DNA of 37,257 nucleotides from Chloroflexota bacterium (GTDB lineage: Bacteria; Chloroflexota; Dehalococcoidia; FW602-bin16): assembly GCA_004297765.1 (NCBI GenBank), contig SCTZ01000212.1:1-37257 (forward strand). Reading direction: 5' to 3'. The notes under the pieces were generated by a model. That model had not been told where the DNA came from. It made no database searches and saw nothing but the letters and a program-made list of their open reading frames with translations. Below are positions 9,041 to 16,547 of the stretch, piece after piece (within the stretch, counting starts at the first letter, position 1; each line of letters begins with the position of its first letter). Position numbers and translations under genes: made by a program.

Positions 9041-9913
9041 CTATGTCCTTCGAGTTACGAGGGTTGGAAGGACAGCAAGTACACGAGCCATTCCCTGAGC
9101 ACCGTCCGCGAGGTTCACGGGAGCGGCAATTACTAGAGCCCCGGACTCGGGCACCTTCTCCAGATTCGCCAGGTATTCTAGGATGATGACATCGTTGGGC
9201 GGCCGCTGAACCACATCTCTGACGGGGGTCGAGGCGAATGGACGTGCGGTTTTCATCCTGCCTTTCTGGCCTGGACTGTCCACAGTGGGAAGGTCGGTAC
9301 CCAGCATACTTATGCCGCGTTCACCCACAAGTAGAGTAGCCGACTCAACGCCGAAACCGGGATAGTGATCCCTGCCCCTCTCATCTTTTCCAAAGTAGGC
9401 CTGATCAATTCCCCAGTAGCCCCCCCGACCAGAATGCAGAACCACGGCCGCTCCTTGGGGAATAGTGCCGTTCCTTGCCTCCCAGGACAGAATGTCTTCT
9501 ACAGTAATCTCGTAGTCTGGGTTCGCTCTTGTTTGCTCCACAACATTGAGGACAGCCAGTGGACCGATGTATCGGGAGAGCGGGTAATCGTCGATGTTTC
9601 TTCCCAGTTCTCCAAAGCCGTGCGAAGAGCCCTCAACATGCGTGCCGTGCCCCTCCATCATCTGATGAATCACTCTGGAGTAGAAGCCATTGACTGGATA
9701 GCCAGTCTCTTTGTCGACCGTTGCTGGGAACGTGAGGATCCCCTCCCGAGACGGAACATCGGGTGTAATGATGATTGGCGGATAGACAGGATGAAGGCTC
9801 ATCCCAGTTGGTTGAATTGGATAACTGAGGTCGATTACATTCGTGGCGCCCGGTCGTATCAACCATCCTGCTCCTGGTTCAGCCAGCACTTCGCAAATAT
9901 CTCCTTTTGGCAC
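9041..9913 (-). CDS. Cyclase-family metal-dependent hydrolase (kynurenine formamidase-like fold)
   Basis: The product is 290 residues with a GTG start at 9913; AGGG lies 10 nt upstream. The conserved start of the family is visible as VIDLSYPI at about 27-34. The metal-site motif of this family, HxGTHxDxPxH, appears as GHGTHVEGSSH at about 88-98, so the third ligand is Glu instead of Asp and the first His seems shifted by one place. A later GTDLPTVDSP segment matches the second conserved part. Known members include kynurenine formamidase and isatin hydrolase, which open amide or lactam bonds, but many are uncharacterised. As first gene of the operon with two CoA ligases and a dehydratase, it probably releases a free acid that the ligases activate. 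Substrate unknown. Confidence 0.75.
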   Translation of the reverse strand: MPKGDICEVLAEPGAGWLIRPGATNVIDLSYPIQPTGMSLHPVYPPIIITPDVPSREGILTFPATVDKETGYPVNGFYSRVIHQMMEGHGTHVEGSSHGFGELGRNIDDYPLSRYIGPLAVLNVVEQTRANPDYEITVEDILSWEARNGTIPQGAAVVLHSGRGGYWGIDQAYFGKDERGRDHYPGFGVESATLLVGERGISMLGTDLPTVDSPGQKGRMKTARPFASTPVRDVVQRPPNDVIILEYLANLEKVPESGALVIAAPVNLADGAQGMARVLAVLPTLVTRRT

Positions 9914-10132
9914 GTCGACTCGGCCCTGTACTTGAGTCTAGCATCCAGTTGAACGGGGTCAATACTGATCATTCACACAAAAAGCGCCTATGCCACCCAC
10001 ACACCTTGTACAGTGTTCACAAATTCGCGATGATAACCTGCCTACTCTCGATCTACAAGCCGGTCTTTCCCTCACATTGTGCCCGACACTTGTAGAGTCT
10101 ATACAAATGCCCCCAATCCTTCACCGCAAGTA

Positions 10133-11890
10133 CTAGAAGCCCAGATGGAAACCCTGCCTTCGGGCAGGACCGTGACCCGTTAGACCGAGGCAGCAGGTCA
10201 CGGACAGGACGAAGGCACTGATGAACAGCGCAACAGCACCTATCGTTGGGGCAAAAGAATGAGAAGCTCGGCTGCGTCGGCAGCGCATCCTGCCGACTTT
10301 GGTTGCGACGAGCGTCAGATTGGCCACCGCGGCCGCCATAAGCAACTGGTACAGCGTCTTGACGCGCCCAAAGTAGCGTGCCTGCCGCGTCCCCAGTTGC
10401 ATGAGTCGCGCGAGGCGATGCTCTGCCGCTTGACGCTGCTGTCGGTAGGGACCAAACGCTTCGCTGCGTTGCAACGCGCGCGCCTCCTGCAGCAGCGCCT
10501 CCTGGGGATGAAGGCTCACCGTTCGTCCCTTGCCCGGTCCAGCTCTGACACAATCGGCATGCCGCGCACAGGCGGCGCACACCTCGGGACTGAACTTGAA
10601 ACCCAGCTGCTCCCGGCTTTCGCCGTTGCGATCTGTCCGCCGTCCAATGAGTTCCAGCGTCCGACACTCCTGATCGGCAGGACAGGTGCATGTCTTGGTC
10701 TTCAGGTCGATGCGGAAGTCCTCTTTGGGAATCTGCCCACTGTGGGGTCGATCCGGCACTTTGGCGACCAGTTTGCGTCCGGCATCGGCGAACGCCTGGC
10801 GAGTCGTGCCATCGCCGTAGGCGCAATCGCCGATGGTTTCATCGACCTCCACCTGGGCGTTCTCCTCGGTCTGCTTCACCAACTCCAGGGCATGCTCGTT
10901 ATCCGGTGCGTTCCCGGCCAGCACGTCCACCGCGGTGATCAACTGGTTCTCGGGATCCACCGCCACCGCGGCCTTGTGCCCGTCAAAGCGCTTGGCTTTG
11001 CTCTTGCGTCCGTGGCGCATCTCGGGGTCGTGCACCGAGACCACCCGATCACGGCTCACCCCGTCTTTGATGCAGATCCCGTCCGGCGTGCGCGTGATGT
11101 CCTGAAGCAGCAATTGCTCAAGCAATTCGGCCGCCTCGGTCAGTTTCTTGTGCTCGATGCTCTCGGCTTCATGTGTGGAGAGGGTCTGGCGCGCCATCTC
11201 CAGCAAGCAATCGGCGTCTGCCACGATGCTCTGCAGGAACTTCTGTCGCTCCTTCGCATCGGACCAGTCGATATGCGCCTCCCCCTTCAGGCTGCTGGTC
11301 CCAAAGTAGCGCGACAGGTCGTGGGCGGCGGCCCAGGCGTCGGGCGTCTCTCCGTTGAACTCGGCCAGCACCCGACCGAGTTTAACAATGCCGTCGGCCA
11401 AGAGGTTGTAGGTATCCTTGACAGCACCTCGTCCGAGGATGTTGCTGGTATCCAGGGCCACTTTGATCTTGCGCTGCTTGAAGTAGCCGGTCTGGCGTGC
11501 TACGGTGAGGCTTTTCTTGAAGACCGCCCGAACTTCCTCATGCAAGATGAGTTGGGCGCGAAAGACCTGCAAGGTACTCTTGGCAAAGGGACGCTCATCG
11601 AGAGCGATGCCCAGGGCGACCTTCCAGCGCAGGTCGAAGTCGGCGTGCTCCTTAGCGTCCTCATCGGAGACGCGGTCGTAGGTCTGCAAGAGCAGGGCGG
11701 TGGCCAGGAGGCTCGGTGGCACGCTGTGACGACCGTTATCCAGCACATACAGGGCGGCGAACTCTTCGTCGCGAAAGAGCTGACCCCGCTGGCTGGCCAG
11801 GAAGCCGTAGAAGCTGTCCCGACCGACGAAGTCCAGGTAGAGGTAATCGGCCTCGAACAGACCGCGCTGGTCCGAGCGTTTGCCAAGCAT
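10133..11890 (-). CDS. IS1182-family transposase
   Basis: A 585-residue DDE transposase of the IS1182 group. The N-terminal DUF772-like region contains VPPSLLATALLLQTYDRVSDEDA. The catalytic core follows, with KVALDTSNILGRGAVKDTYN, HGRKSKAKRFDGHKAAVAVD and ETIGDCAYGDGTTRQAF; a Cys-rich segment with CPADQEC and CAACARHADC precedes the C-terminal helices. The frame is uninterrupted, so the enzyme could be active. The stop codon overlaps the CTAG at the element end. The long frame on the opposite strand over the same bases is a shadow. The gene separates the cyclase operon from the following repeats and ABC importer operon. Confidence 0.92.
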   Translation of the reverse strand: MLGKRSDQRGLFEADYLYLDFVGRDSFYGFLASQRGQLFRDEEFAALYVLDNGRHSVPPSLLATALLLQTYDRVSDEDAKEHADFDLRWKVALGIALDERPFAKSTLQVFRAQLILHEEVRAVFKKSLTVARQTGYFKQRKIKVALDTSNILGRGAVKDTYNLLADGIVKLGRVLAEFNGETPDAWAAAHDLSRYFGTSSLKGEAHIDWSDAKERQKFLQSIVADADCLLEMARQTLSTHEAESIEHKKLTEAAELLEQLLLQDITRTPDGICIKDGVSRDRVVSVHDPEMRHGRKSKAKRFDGHKAAVAVDPENQLITAVDVLAGNAPDNEHALELVKQTEENAQVEVDETIGDCAYGDGTTRQAFADAGRKLVAKVPDRPHSGQIPKEDFRIDLKTKTCTCPADQECRTLELIGRRTDRNGESREQLGFKFSPEVCAACARHADCVRAGPGKGRTVSLHPQEALLQEARALQRSEAFGPYRQQRQAAEHRLARLMQLGTRQARYFGRVKTLYQLLMAAAVANLTLVATKVGRMRCRRSRASHSFAPTIGAVALFISAFVLSVTCCLGLTGHGPARRQGFHLGF

Positions 11891-11964
11891 ATCGAGCCTC
11901 CGAACGATAGTTCGGCACCATTATACCATATCAGACGGCCGGGCGAGACTTTCCGGCTGCGTTT
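10137..11964 (-). mobile_element. IS1182-type insertion sequence flanked by CTAG
   Basis: The element carries a single transposase gene. Its ends are imperfect inverted repeats: AAGCCCAGATGGAAACC at the left and, read inward on the other strand, AAACGCAGCCGGAAAGT at the right. Both ends are bordered by CTAG (10133-10136 and 11965-11968), which I read as a palindromic 4-bp target duplication. A short hairpin, CCTGCC-ttc-GGGCAGG type, lies just inside the left end near 10154. Element length is about 1.83 kb, normal for the family. The boundary call rests on the repeats alone. Confidence 0.7.
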
Positions 11965-11968
11965 CTAG

Positions 11969-12100
11969 AGGGTATTCGAAAAGCTAGGCGCAATATGGCG
12001 AGGTTAGGGCAGGCGCCAAGCCTCCCCCCAGGGCACATTGCATGTGCCCTGGGGGCGGGGACGGGGGACATCCACGCCGCTTGTGCTTCTCAGACACCCT
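11969..12100. mobile_element. Small inverted-repeat element (MITE-like) flanked by CTAG
   Basis: A 132-bp non-coding element abuts the IS1182-type element. Its ends are AGGGTATTCGAAAAGC and, on the other strand, AGGGTGTCTGAGAAGC, which match at 12 of 16 positions. CTAG lies directly outside both ends (11965-11968 and 12101-12104). The middle holds a perfect 14-bp hairpin at 12025-12055. It has no gene, so it would have to be mobilised in trans. The end sequences differ from those of the neighbouring IS1182 element although the border tetranucleotide is the same. Confidence 0.55.
12025..12055. repeat. Perfect 14-bp hairpin inside the small element
   Basis: CCCCCAGGGCACAT at 12025-12038 and ATGTGCCCTGGGGG at 12042-12055 pair perfectly around a 3-nt loop. 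There is no T-run after it, so it is not a typical intrinsic terminator, although it would make a very stable stem in RNA or single-stranded DNA. Confidence 0.75.
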
Positions 12101-12140
12101 CTAGAGCTGTTCTCACTAGGCTTGACCATCCTACCTAACA

Positions 12141-12364
12141 TGCGTAGGGGCGGACGGCGCTCGCCACGGCGAGTCGCCTTCGGAGACTTTCCGCCAGGGG
12201 TGGAGATGGGTGGGAGGTGGGGTGAGGGGCGCAGACGTATGCTAGCAGATACGCTCGCTCTCCGCCACTCGCACGCCACTCCGCGATCCACTTCGCATGC
12301 GTTGACGAAAGCGTTAGGGGTATCCCCCGCCCCCCTGGCGGACAGAGCCGTCCGCCACTACGCA
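12141..12364. repeat. 224-bp element with 18-bp terminal inverted repeats
   Basis: TGCGTAGGGGCGGACGGC at 12141-12158 is inverted at 12347-12364 with one mismatch. Inside the right end a second perfect stem, TGGCGGAC / GTCCGCCA, reuses the same core. The open frames across it are short and look like no known protein. It may be another non-autonomous mobile element; I see no clear target duplication. Confidence 0.5.
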
Positions 12365-12503
12365 AGATAGCCGGACTGATCAATGTTTAGGAGAACTGCT
12401 GTATTGTGGCGGACGATGCCAAGTGTCGACCAGGAATAGAGCCGTCGGTCATTAACCGATCGGATGATCGCCATCTTCCTGACGGATGACAGAAGCTCCC
12501 AAT

Positions 12504-12519
12504 CGATAGGTTACTATCG
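12504..12519. promoter_or_regulatory. Dyad CGATAG-N4-CTATCG, possible operator
   Basis: A perfect 6+6 inverted repeat with a GTTA spacer lies 25 nt upstream of the candidate -35 box, within the fully identical part of the 186-bp repeat. The same dyad therefore occurs at 29872-29887. Its position fits an activator or repressor site. The regulator is unknown; the sensor and PucR genes in this window are possible candidates only. Confidence 0.4.
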
Positions 12520-12543
12520 GCGAACAATACCTCGAGTGAACGA

Positions 12544-12572
12544 TTGTAATCATTGATCCAGGGCGCTACGAT
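12544..12572 (+). promoter_or_regulatory. Candidate promoter in repeat copy 1
   Basis: TTGTAA (12544-12549) and TACGAT (12567-12572) are exactly 17 nt apart, each matching the sigma-70 consensus at four of six positions. The whole unit is in the identical part of the repeat. Transcription would start near 12579 and read into the ABC importer operon after a leader of about 135 nt. Confidence 0.4.
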
Positions 12573-12713
12573 TAACGTGCTGATGTTTGCTACTGTGGCG
12601 TGGATGTCCAGTACAGTCCGACGGCTGGCCCTTGGCTTTTGTTGTTGCCAATACGGTGGCAAGTTCTCTTGACCGAGTCGCACCAGCAAAGAGTGGAAGG
12701 AGATAGCACAAAC

Positions 12714-14306
12714 ATGAGATCAGTTACGCGACGTCTGATGCTGTTCTTCAACATCCTTGCGGCGTTAGCGATCTTCGTTGGCGGGTGTACTGGGGAAGGT
12801 AGTGGAACACCTCAGCCGACATCCACGACTGAAGGTGAGCCTAAGTTTGGTGGAGAATTGCGAACCTACTGGCAGACGGCGTTCAGCTACTTGGATCCAC
12901 AGAGGTCGACCGCTGGAGCCGATCCGTTTTTTAGCAAGCTTTACACCGCAACCCTTCTGGACTACGCCGAAGATGGAAGCTTGTTACCCTACCTGGCTCA
13001 ATCGTGGTCACTCCCCGATGCCAAGACGATCGTGCTCAAGCTACGATCTGACGTGAAGTTTCATGATGGTACTGCCTTCGACTCCGCAGCAGTGAAGTTT
13101 AACATCGAGCGTGGGCAAGCAGCCGAAACCAATACGCCGGTTCGCTCTACCTATACCCAGATTGAGCAAGTGGAAACCCCCGATCCGCTCACGGTGATCC
13201 TGCGCCTCAAGTCCCCCGATGGCGGCTTTGCGTATAATTTGGCCACCACTTCATCAGTGGGCATCGGCGGCATGGTCTCCCCGACCGCCGTTCAAAAGTG
13301 GGGTAAGGAATTCGAACGGCACGTCGTGGCGGCTGGACCCTTCGAGATTGAGAAGTACACCCCAGAGGTAGAGCTGGTCCTCAAGCGCAACGAGAGCTTC
13401 TTCATGAAGGATGCTCAAGGCAAAAAGCTTCCTTATCTGGACCGAGTTCGGTTTACGATTATCCCCGATGCCACGGTTGCTGGTGCTGCTCTCGAATCGG
13501 AACAAGTGGACCTAGCTCGGGTCATCGCGCAGGCACAGGCCGACAGACTGAAGAACAACAAGAGCGTCACGGTTAGCACTCTAAAGGGCAACGCGTTGAT
13601 CTTTCTGAGCCCATTCACGCCCAAGCCGCCCCTCGATAACCTTGATCTTCGGAAGGCAATTGCCTATGCCATCGATCGGGACGAGATCGTTAGGGCGGAA
13701 TATGGTGGGCATGCCCAGCCGGCCTACACGGCTTTCCCAAGCTCGATGTGGGCCTGGGATAGTACCATCCAGGACTACAAGTACGATCCTGCCAAGGCGA
13801 AGGAGCACCTGGTCAAGGCTGGGTATCCCAACGGTATCAAGTTGACGGCCGCAGCCTTCAAGTCGACCGCAGGGCTCGGGATCGATACAGTTCAAGCGCA
13901 ACTCAAGCGGGTCGGGATAGACCTCACCGTTGATGAAATGGAGATGGTCACTTTCCAAGAGAAGTTCCGAAAAAATGGAGAGTACGATTTGGGCTTTGCT
14001 GCAACCCCGTCGTCAGTAGACCCCAGCACTCTGGCGAGTAAGCAGTACGCCAGCGGAGCTTTCTACAATCCCGGCCAACCGAAGGTGCCTGAGTTCGATG
14101 CTTTGATTGAGAAGGGGCGCCTGGCCACTGACAGGAACGAGCGCAAGAAGATCTATAGTGACCTCCAAAAAGCGATTAATGCGCGGGTGCACAGCATTCC
14201 TCTCCTGTACCTCGCGTCATTCTCAGCTTACCAAACCTATGTGAAAGGGTACACCTGGGGTCCTGAACTGATCGGTGATATAAGATGGGCCTGGCTCGAT
14301 AAGTAG
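12714..14306 (+). CDS. ABC transporter substrate-binding lipoprotein (SBP family 5)
   Basis: A 530-residue extracytoplasmic solute-binding protein of the dipeptide/oligopeptide/nickel family. I use ATG 12714, with AAGGAG about 11 nt upstream, because it begins a lipoprotein signal (basic start, hydrophobic stretch, then VGGC with Cys25); the frame extends upstream without family features. The mature part shows the usual SBP-5 order: FGGELRTYW, LLPYLAQSW, LKLRSDVKFHDG, LRKAIAYAIDRDEIV and the C-terminal YSDLQKAINARVHSIPLLYL. It is the first gene of a transporter operon continued by two permeases, followed by CoA-transferases and crotonases and finally two ATPases. Members of this family import peptides, but also many other small molecules, so an organic acid derivative linked to the CoA genes is possible. 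That link is inference. Confidence 0.9.
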   Translation: MRSVTRRLMLFFNILAALAIFVGGCTGEGSGTPQPTSTTEGEPKFGGELRTYWQTAFSYLDPQRSTAGADPFFSKLYTATLLDYAEDGSLLPYLAQSWSLPDAKTIVLKLRSDVKFHDGTAFDSAAVKFNIERGQAAETNTPVRSTYTQIEQVETPDPLTVILRLKSPDGGFAYNLATTSSVGIGGMVSPTAVQKWGKEFERHVVAAGPFEIEKYTPEVELVLKRNESFFMKDAQGKKLPYLDRVRFTIIPDATVAGAALESEQVDLARVIAQAQADRLKNNKSVTVSTLKGNALIFLSPFTPKPPLDNLDLRKAIAYAIDRDEIVRAEYGGHAQPAYTAFPSSMWAWDSTIQDYKYDPAKAKEHLVKAGYPNGIKLTAAAFKSTAGLGIDTVQAQLKRVGIDLTVDEMEMVTFQEKFRKNGEYDLGFAATPSSVDPSTLASKQYASGAFYNPGQPKVPEFDALIEKGRLATDRNERKKIYSDLQKAINARVHSIPLLYLASFSAYQTYVKGYTWGPELIGDIRWAWLDK

Positions 14307-14557
14307 TTGTTCACCTTCCAGCCTGCTTCGAACATGGCACAACGCGAACCGACGGCAGAGCGTTCAACTACTTGGCGAATCGTCCGAGCCGGCGAGGTTT
14401 GCGAGATCTTCCGTATGTCAAGCGATAGGAAGGTGGTAGGCTTTGCCCCAGCGGACTGCAGAGAAAACCCTTTCTCTTCCTAGCTGCAGGGAGCAAGGTA
14501 GGTGCCTTACGGGCCACCACGTAGTAGACCGCGAGAGAATGAAAGGCAAGAGTACGC

Positions 14558-15511
14558 ATGGTACGATATGCTGCCAGACGAGGGATCCAGATGATCCCGG
14601 TGGTCTTCTTTGTGGCCATTATGGTCTTCGTAGTGATTCACACGCTTCCGGGCGATCCCATCCTTGCGCTCATCGGGCATGACGCGACAGGGGTCGATCC
14701 AGAGGCTATGGCCAAGATGCGCCATGACCTGGGGCTGGACGATCCGATCTACGTCCAATTCGGGCGATGGTTCTTCAATCTCCTGCGGGGCGATTTAGGC
14801 ACTTCGACTCGTTTGCACATGCCTGTCACCGAGTTGATCGCTAGCCGCGCCCCGGTTACTGTGCACCTAGCCCTTTCCGCTTGGTTGATCGGCATCGGAA
14901 TCGGCGTTCCCGCCGGAATCATCGCTGCAGTCAAACGCAATTCCGCGGCCGATATGCTGGCAACAGTTGCCGCCATGGTCGGCATTGCTGTGCCCTCGTT
15001 CTGGCTAGGCATTCTGGCCATCTGGCTCTTTGCCGTGGTCTTGAAGTGGCTGCCAACAGCCGGGTTTGTGGGACTTCTCGACGATCCGGTTCAGAGTGCG
15101 CGTTTCTTGATCTTGCCGGCCACCACCTTGGGGCTACACCTTACCGCATCGATCATGCGCCAAACTCGCTCTGCCCTCCTCGAGGTGTTGGGCAGCGACT
15201 ACGTGCGTACGGCGAGGGCCAAAGGATTGGCGGACCTCAATGTAGTGGGCCTCCATGCTCTGAAGAATGCACTGCTTCCGGTGGTCACAGTGATGGGTTT
15301 ACAGCTAGGAAGGTTGCTGGGCGGTACCGTGATCACCGAGACCCTCTTCGCGGTCCCGGGTCTCGGACGCACGGCCGTGCAGTCGATATTGACGCGTGAC
15401 TATATGGCACTGCAAGGCGTTGTGTTGGTGATGGCCATGGTCGTATTGGTGGTTAACCTGCTCACCGACCTGCTGTATGCACGCCTTGACCCGCGTATTT
15501 CATATCGCTAG
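14558..15511 (+). CDS. ABC transporter permease, DppB/OppB type
   Basis: A 317-residue inner-membrane permease with six predicted helices. It starts with the short cytoplasmic RRGIQMIPVVFFVAIMVF helix typical of DppB, followed by the conserved LPGDP motif. The EAA loop that docks onto the ATPase is visible around residues 208-240 (DYVRTARAKGL, then HALKNALLPVVTVMGL), and the C-terminal ETLFAVPGLGR and YMALQGVVL motifs are present. It lies 251 nt after the binding-protein gene and 12 nt before the second permease. Start ATG 14558 has only a modest ribosome site. Partner ATPases of the same type lie at 22.2-24.2 kb. Confidence 0.92.
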   Translation: MVRYAARRGIQMIPVVFFVAIMVFVVIHTLPGDPILALIGHDATGVDPEAMAKMRHDLGLDDPIYVQFGRWFFNLLRGDLGTSTRLHMPVTELIASRAPVTVHLALSAWLIGIGIGVPAGIIAAVKRNSAADMLATVAAMVGIAVPSFWLGILAIWLFAVVLKWLPTAGFVGLLDDPVQSARFLILPATTLGLHLTASIMRQTRSALLEVLGSDYVRTARAKGLADLNVVGLHALKNALLPVVTVMGLQLGRLLGGTVITETLFAVPGLGRTAVQSILTRDYMALQGVVLVMAMVVLVVNLLTDLLYARLDPRISYR

Positions 15512-15523
15512 GGGGAGGTTATC

Positions 15524-16444
15524 GTGACGACCGAAATGGAGAGCGCGAGGGCTCTGCCCTTGGCGGGTATCTTGCCACCTAGGCGTTCGCTCGGAGTTTT
15601 GAGCTTCATCCGCCAGCTTATCCGTCGTCGACTTGCCTTGATTAGTCTGATCATTCTGGGCTTGGTAGCCTTCGGGGCTATCTTCGCCGGATGTGTATCT
15701 CCCTATGATCCGATGCTCACCGACGGGTATCGCACGCTGGAAGCCCCGTCTCTTGCCCATCCTTTTGGCCTCGACAAACCAGGTCGGGATGTGCTCAGCC
15801 GGGTGATCTATGGTGGGCGCATCTCACTGGCGGTGGGCGTTGCTTCGGTGGCCATTGCCACACTGATTGGTGTTCCTTTAGGTATCATGGCTGCCTACTT
15901 CGGTGGGAAGCTCGATACTCTAACCATGGGGGTGATCGATGCCCTCTACTCGTTCCCGAGTCTGCTGTTGGCACTAGCGCTGGTCGCCGGGCTGGGACCG
16001 TCGGTCTTCAACATCATGATCGCCATTGGCATTACTAGTGTGCCCGTCTATTGCCGGATAGTGAGGAGCCAAGCCCTTTCCGTACGGGAGTGCGAATACG
16101 TCTTGGCCGCGCGCTCTATTGGTGCCCGGGACTGGCGGATTATGGCGAGGCACATCTGGCCGAATGTGACCGCGCCAATTATGGTGCAGGCCTCGCTCGG
16201 CATGGCTGCTGCCGTGCTGGCGGAAGCTGGACTTAGCTTCTTGGGAGTCGGCGTAAGACCTCCAACGCCAACTTGGGGTGCGATGTTGAACGAAGGCTTT
16301 CCTTTACTGCAAAAGGCCCCCTGGCTCTCGATCTATCCGGGGTTGGCCATCTTCCTGGTGGTGCTCTCGCTGAATATTGTCGGTGACGCTTTGCGCGACG
16401 TGCTCGATCCGTACTTACGGCGGAGCCGTGGGACCGCCTTGTAG
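15524..16444 (+). CDS. ABC transporter permease, DppC/OppC type
   Basis: The product has 306 residues, with a GTG start and a strong GGGGGAGG ribosome site. An N-terminal helix is followed by the conserved HPFGLDKPGRDVLSRVIYGGR segment typical of DppC. The EAA loop is at about 190-225 (CEYVLAARSIGARDWRIMARHIWPN read in two pieces), and the end carries LNIVGDALRDVLDP. It pairs with the preceding permease to form the membrane channel of the importer. A 9-base G run and a GGAGGCCTCC palindrome lie just after the gene, before the next coding region. Function as an importer subunit is firm, substrate unknown. Confidence 0.92.
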   Translation: MTTEMESARALPLAGILPPRRSLGVLSFIRQLIRRRLALISLIILGLVAFGAIFAGCVSPYDPMLTDGYRTLEAPSLAHPFGLDKPGRDVLSRVIYGGRISLAVGVASVAIATLIGVPLGIMAAYFGGKLDTLTMGVIDALYSFPSLLLALALVAGLGPSVFNIMIAIGITSVPVYCRIVRSQALSVRECEYVLAARSIGARDWRIMARHIWPNVTAPIMVQASLGMAAAVLAEAGLSFLGVGVRPPTPTWGAMLNEGFPLLQKAPWLSIYPGLAIFLVVLSLNIVGDALRDVLDPYLRRSRGTAL

Positions 16445-16547
16445 CGGTACCTAGGTGGACAATTGGTTATGGATGAATATACCTTTGGGGGGGGGAGGCC
16501 TCCGACACGAGTAGAACAAAAGTAGAAACGAAAGGAAGGCTAGAATC

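Larger units (their letters stand above)
12412..12597 (+). repeat. Copy 1 of a 186-bp repeat placed upstream of the ABC importer operon
   Basis: These 186 bases align without gaps to 29780-29965 at a constant offset, with five mismatches, all in the first 70 bases; the last 116 bases are identical. The copy ends 116 nt before the start of the substrate-binding-protein gene. It contains the palindrome CCGATCGG (12456-12463), the perfect dyad CGATAG-gtta-CTATCG (12504-12519) and a 17-nt-spaced promoter candidate. The differences between copies would change a hypothetical minus-strand peptide at four places, so I do not think it is coding. Confidence 0.9.

Noticed and set aside
10259..11968. 569-codon open frame on the plus strand
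   Set aside because: It lies entirely antisense to the intact IS1182-type transposase, has no ribosome site and no family resemblance; it is a shadow caused by high G+C.
12025..12055. Perfect hairpin as an intrinsic terminator
   Set aside because: There is no T-run on either side and no gene ends close by in a suitable direction; it is better seen as part of the small mobile element.
12387..12689. Minus-strand frame over repeat copy 1 and its counterpart at 29530-29895
   Set aside because: The four peptide differences between copies are all non-synonymous and the frames diverge outside the repeat, so coding is unlikely.
16487..16503. G9 run followed by the palindrome GGAGGCCTCC, as a possible phase-variable switch
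   Set aside because: It lies in an intergenic space and outside any promoter I can see; nothing connects its length to expression.
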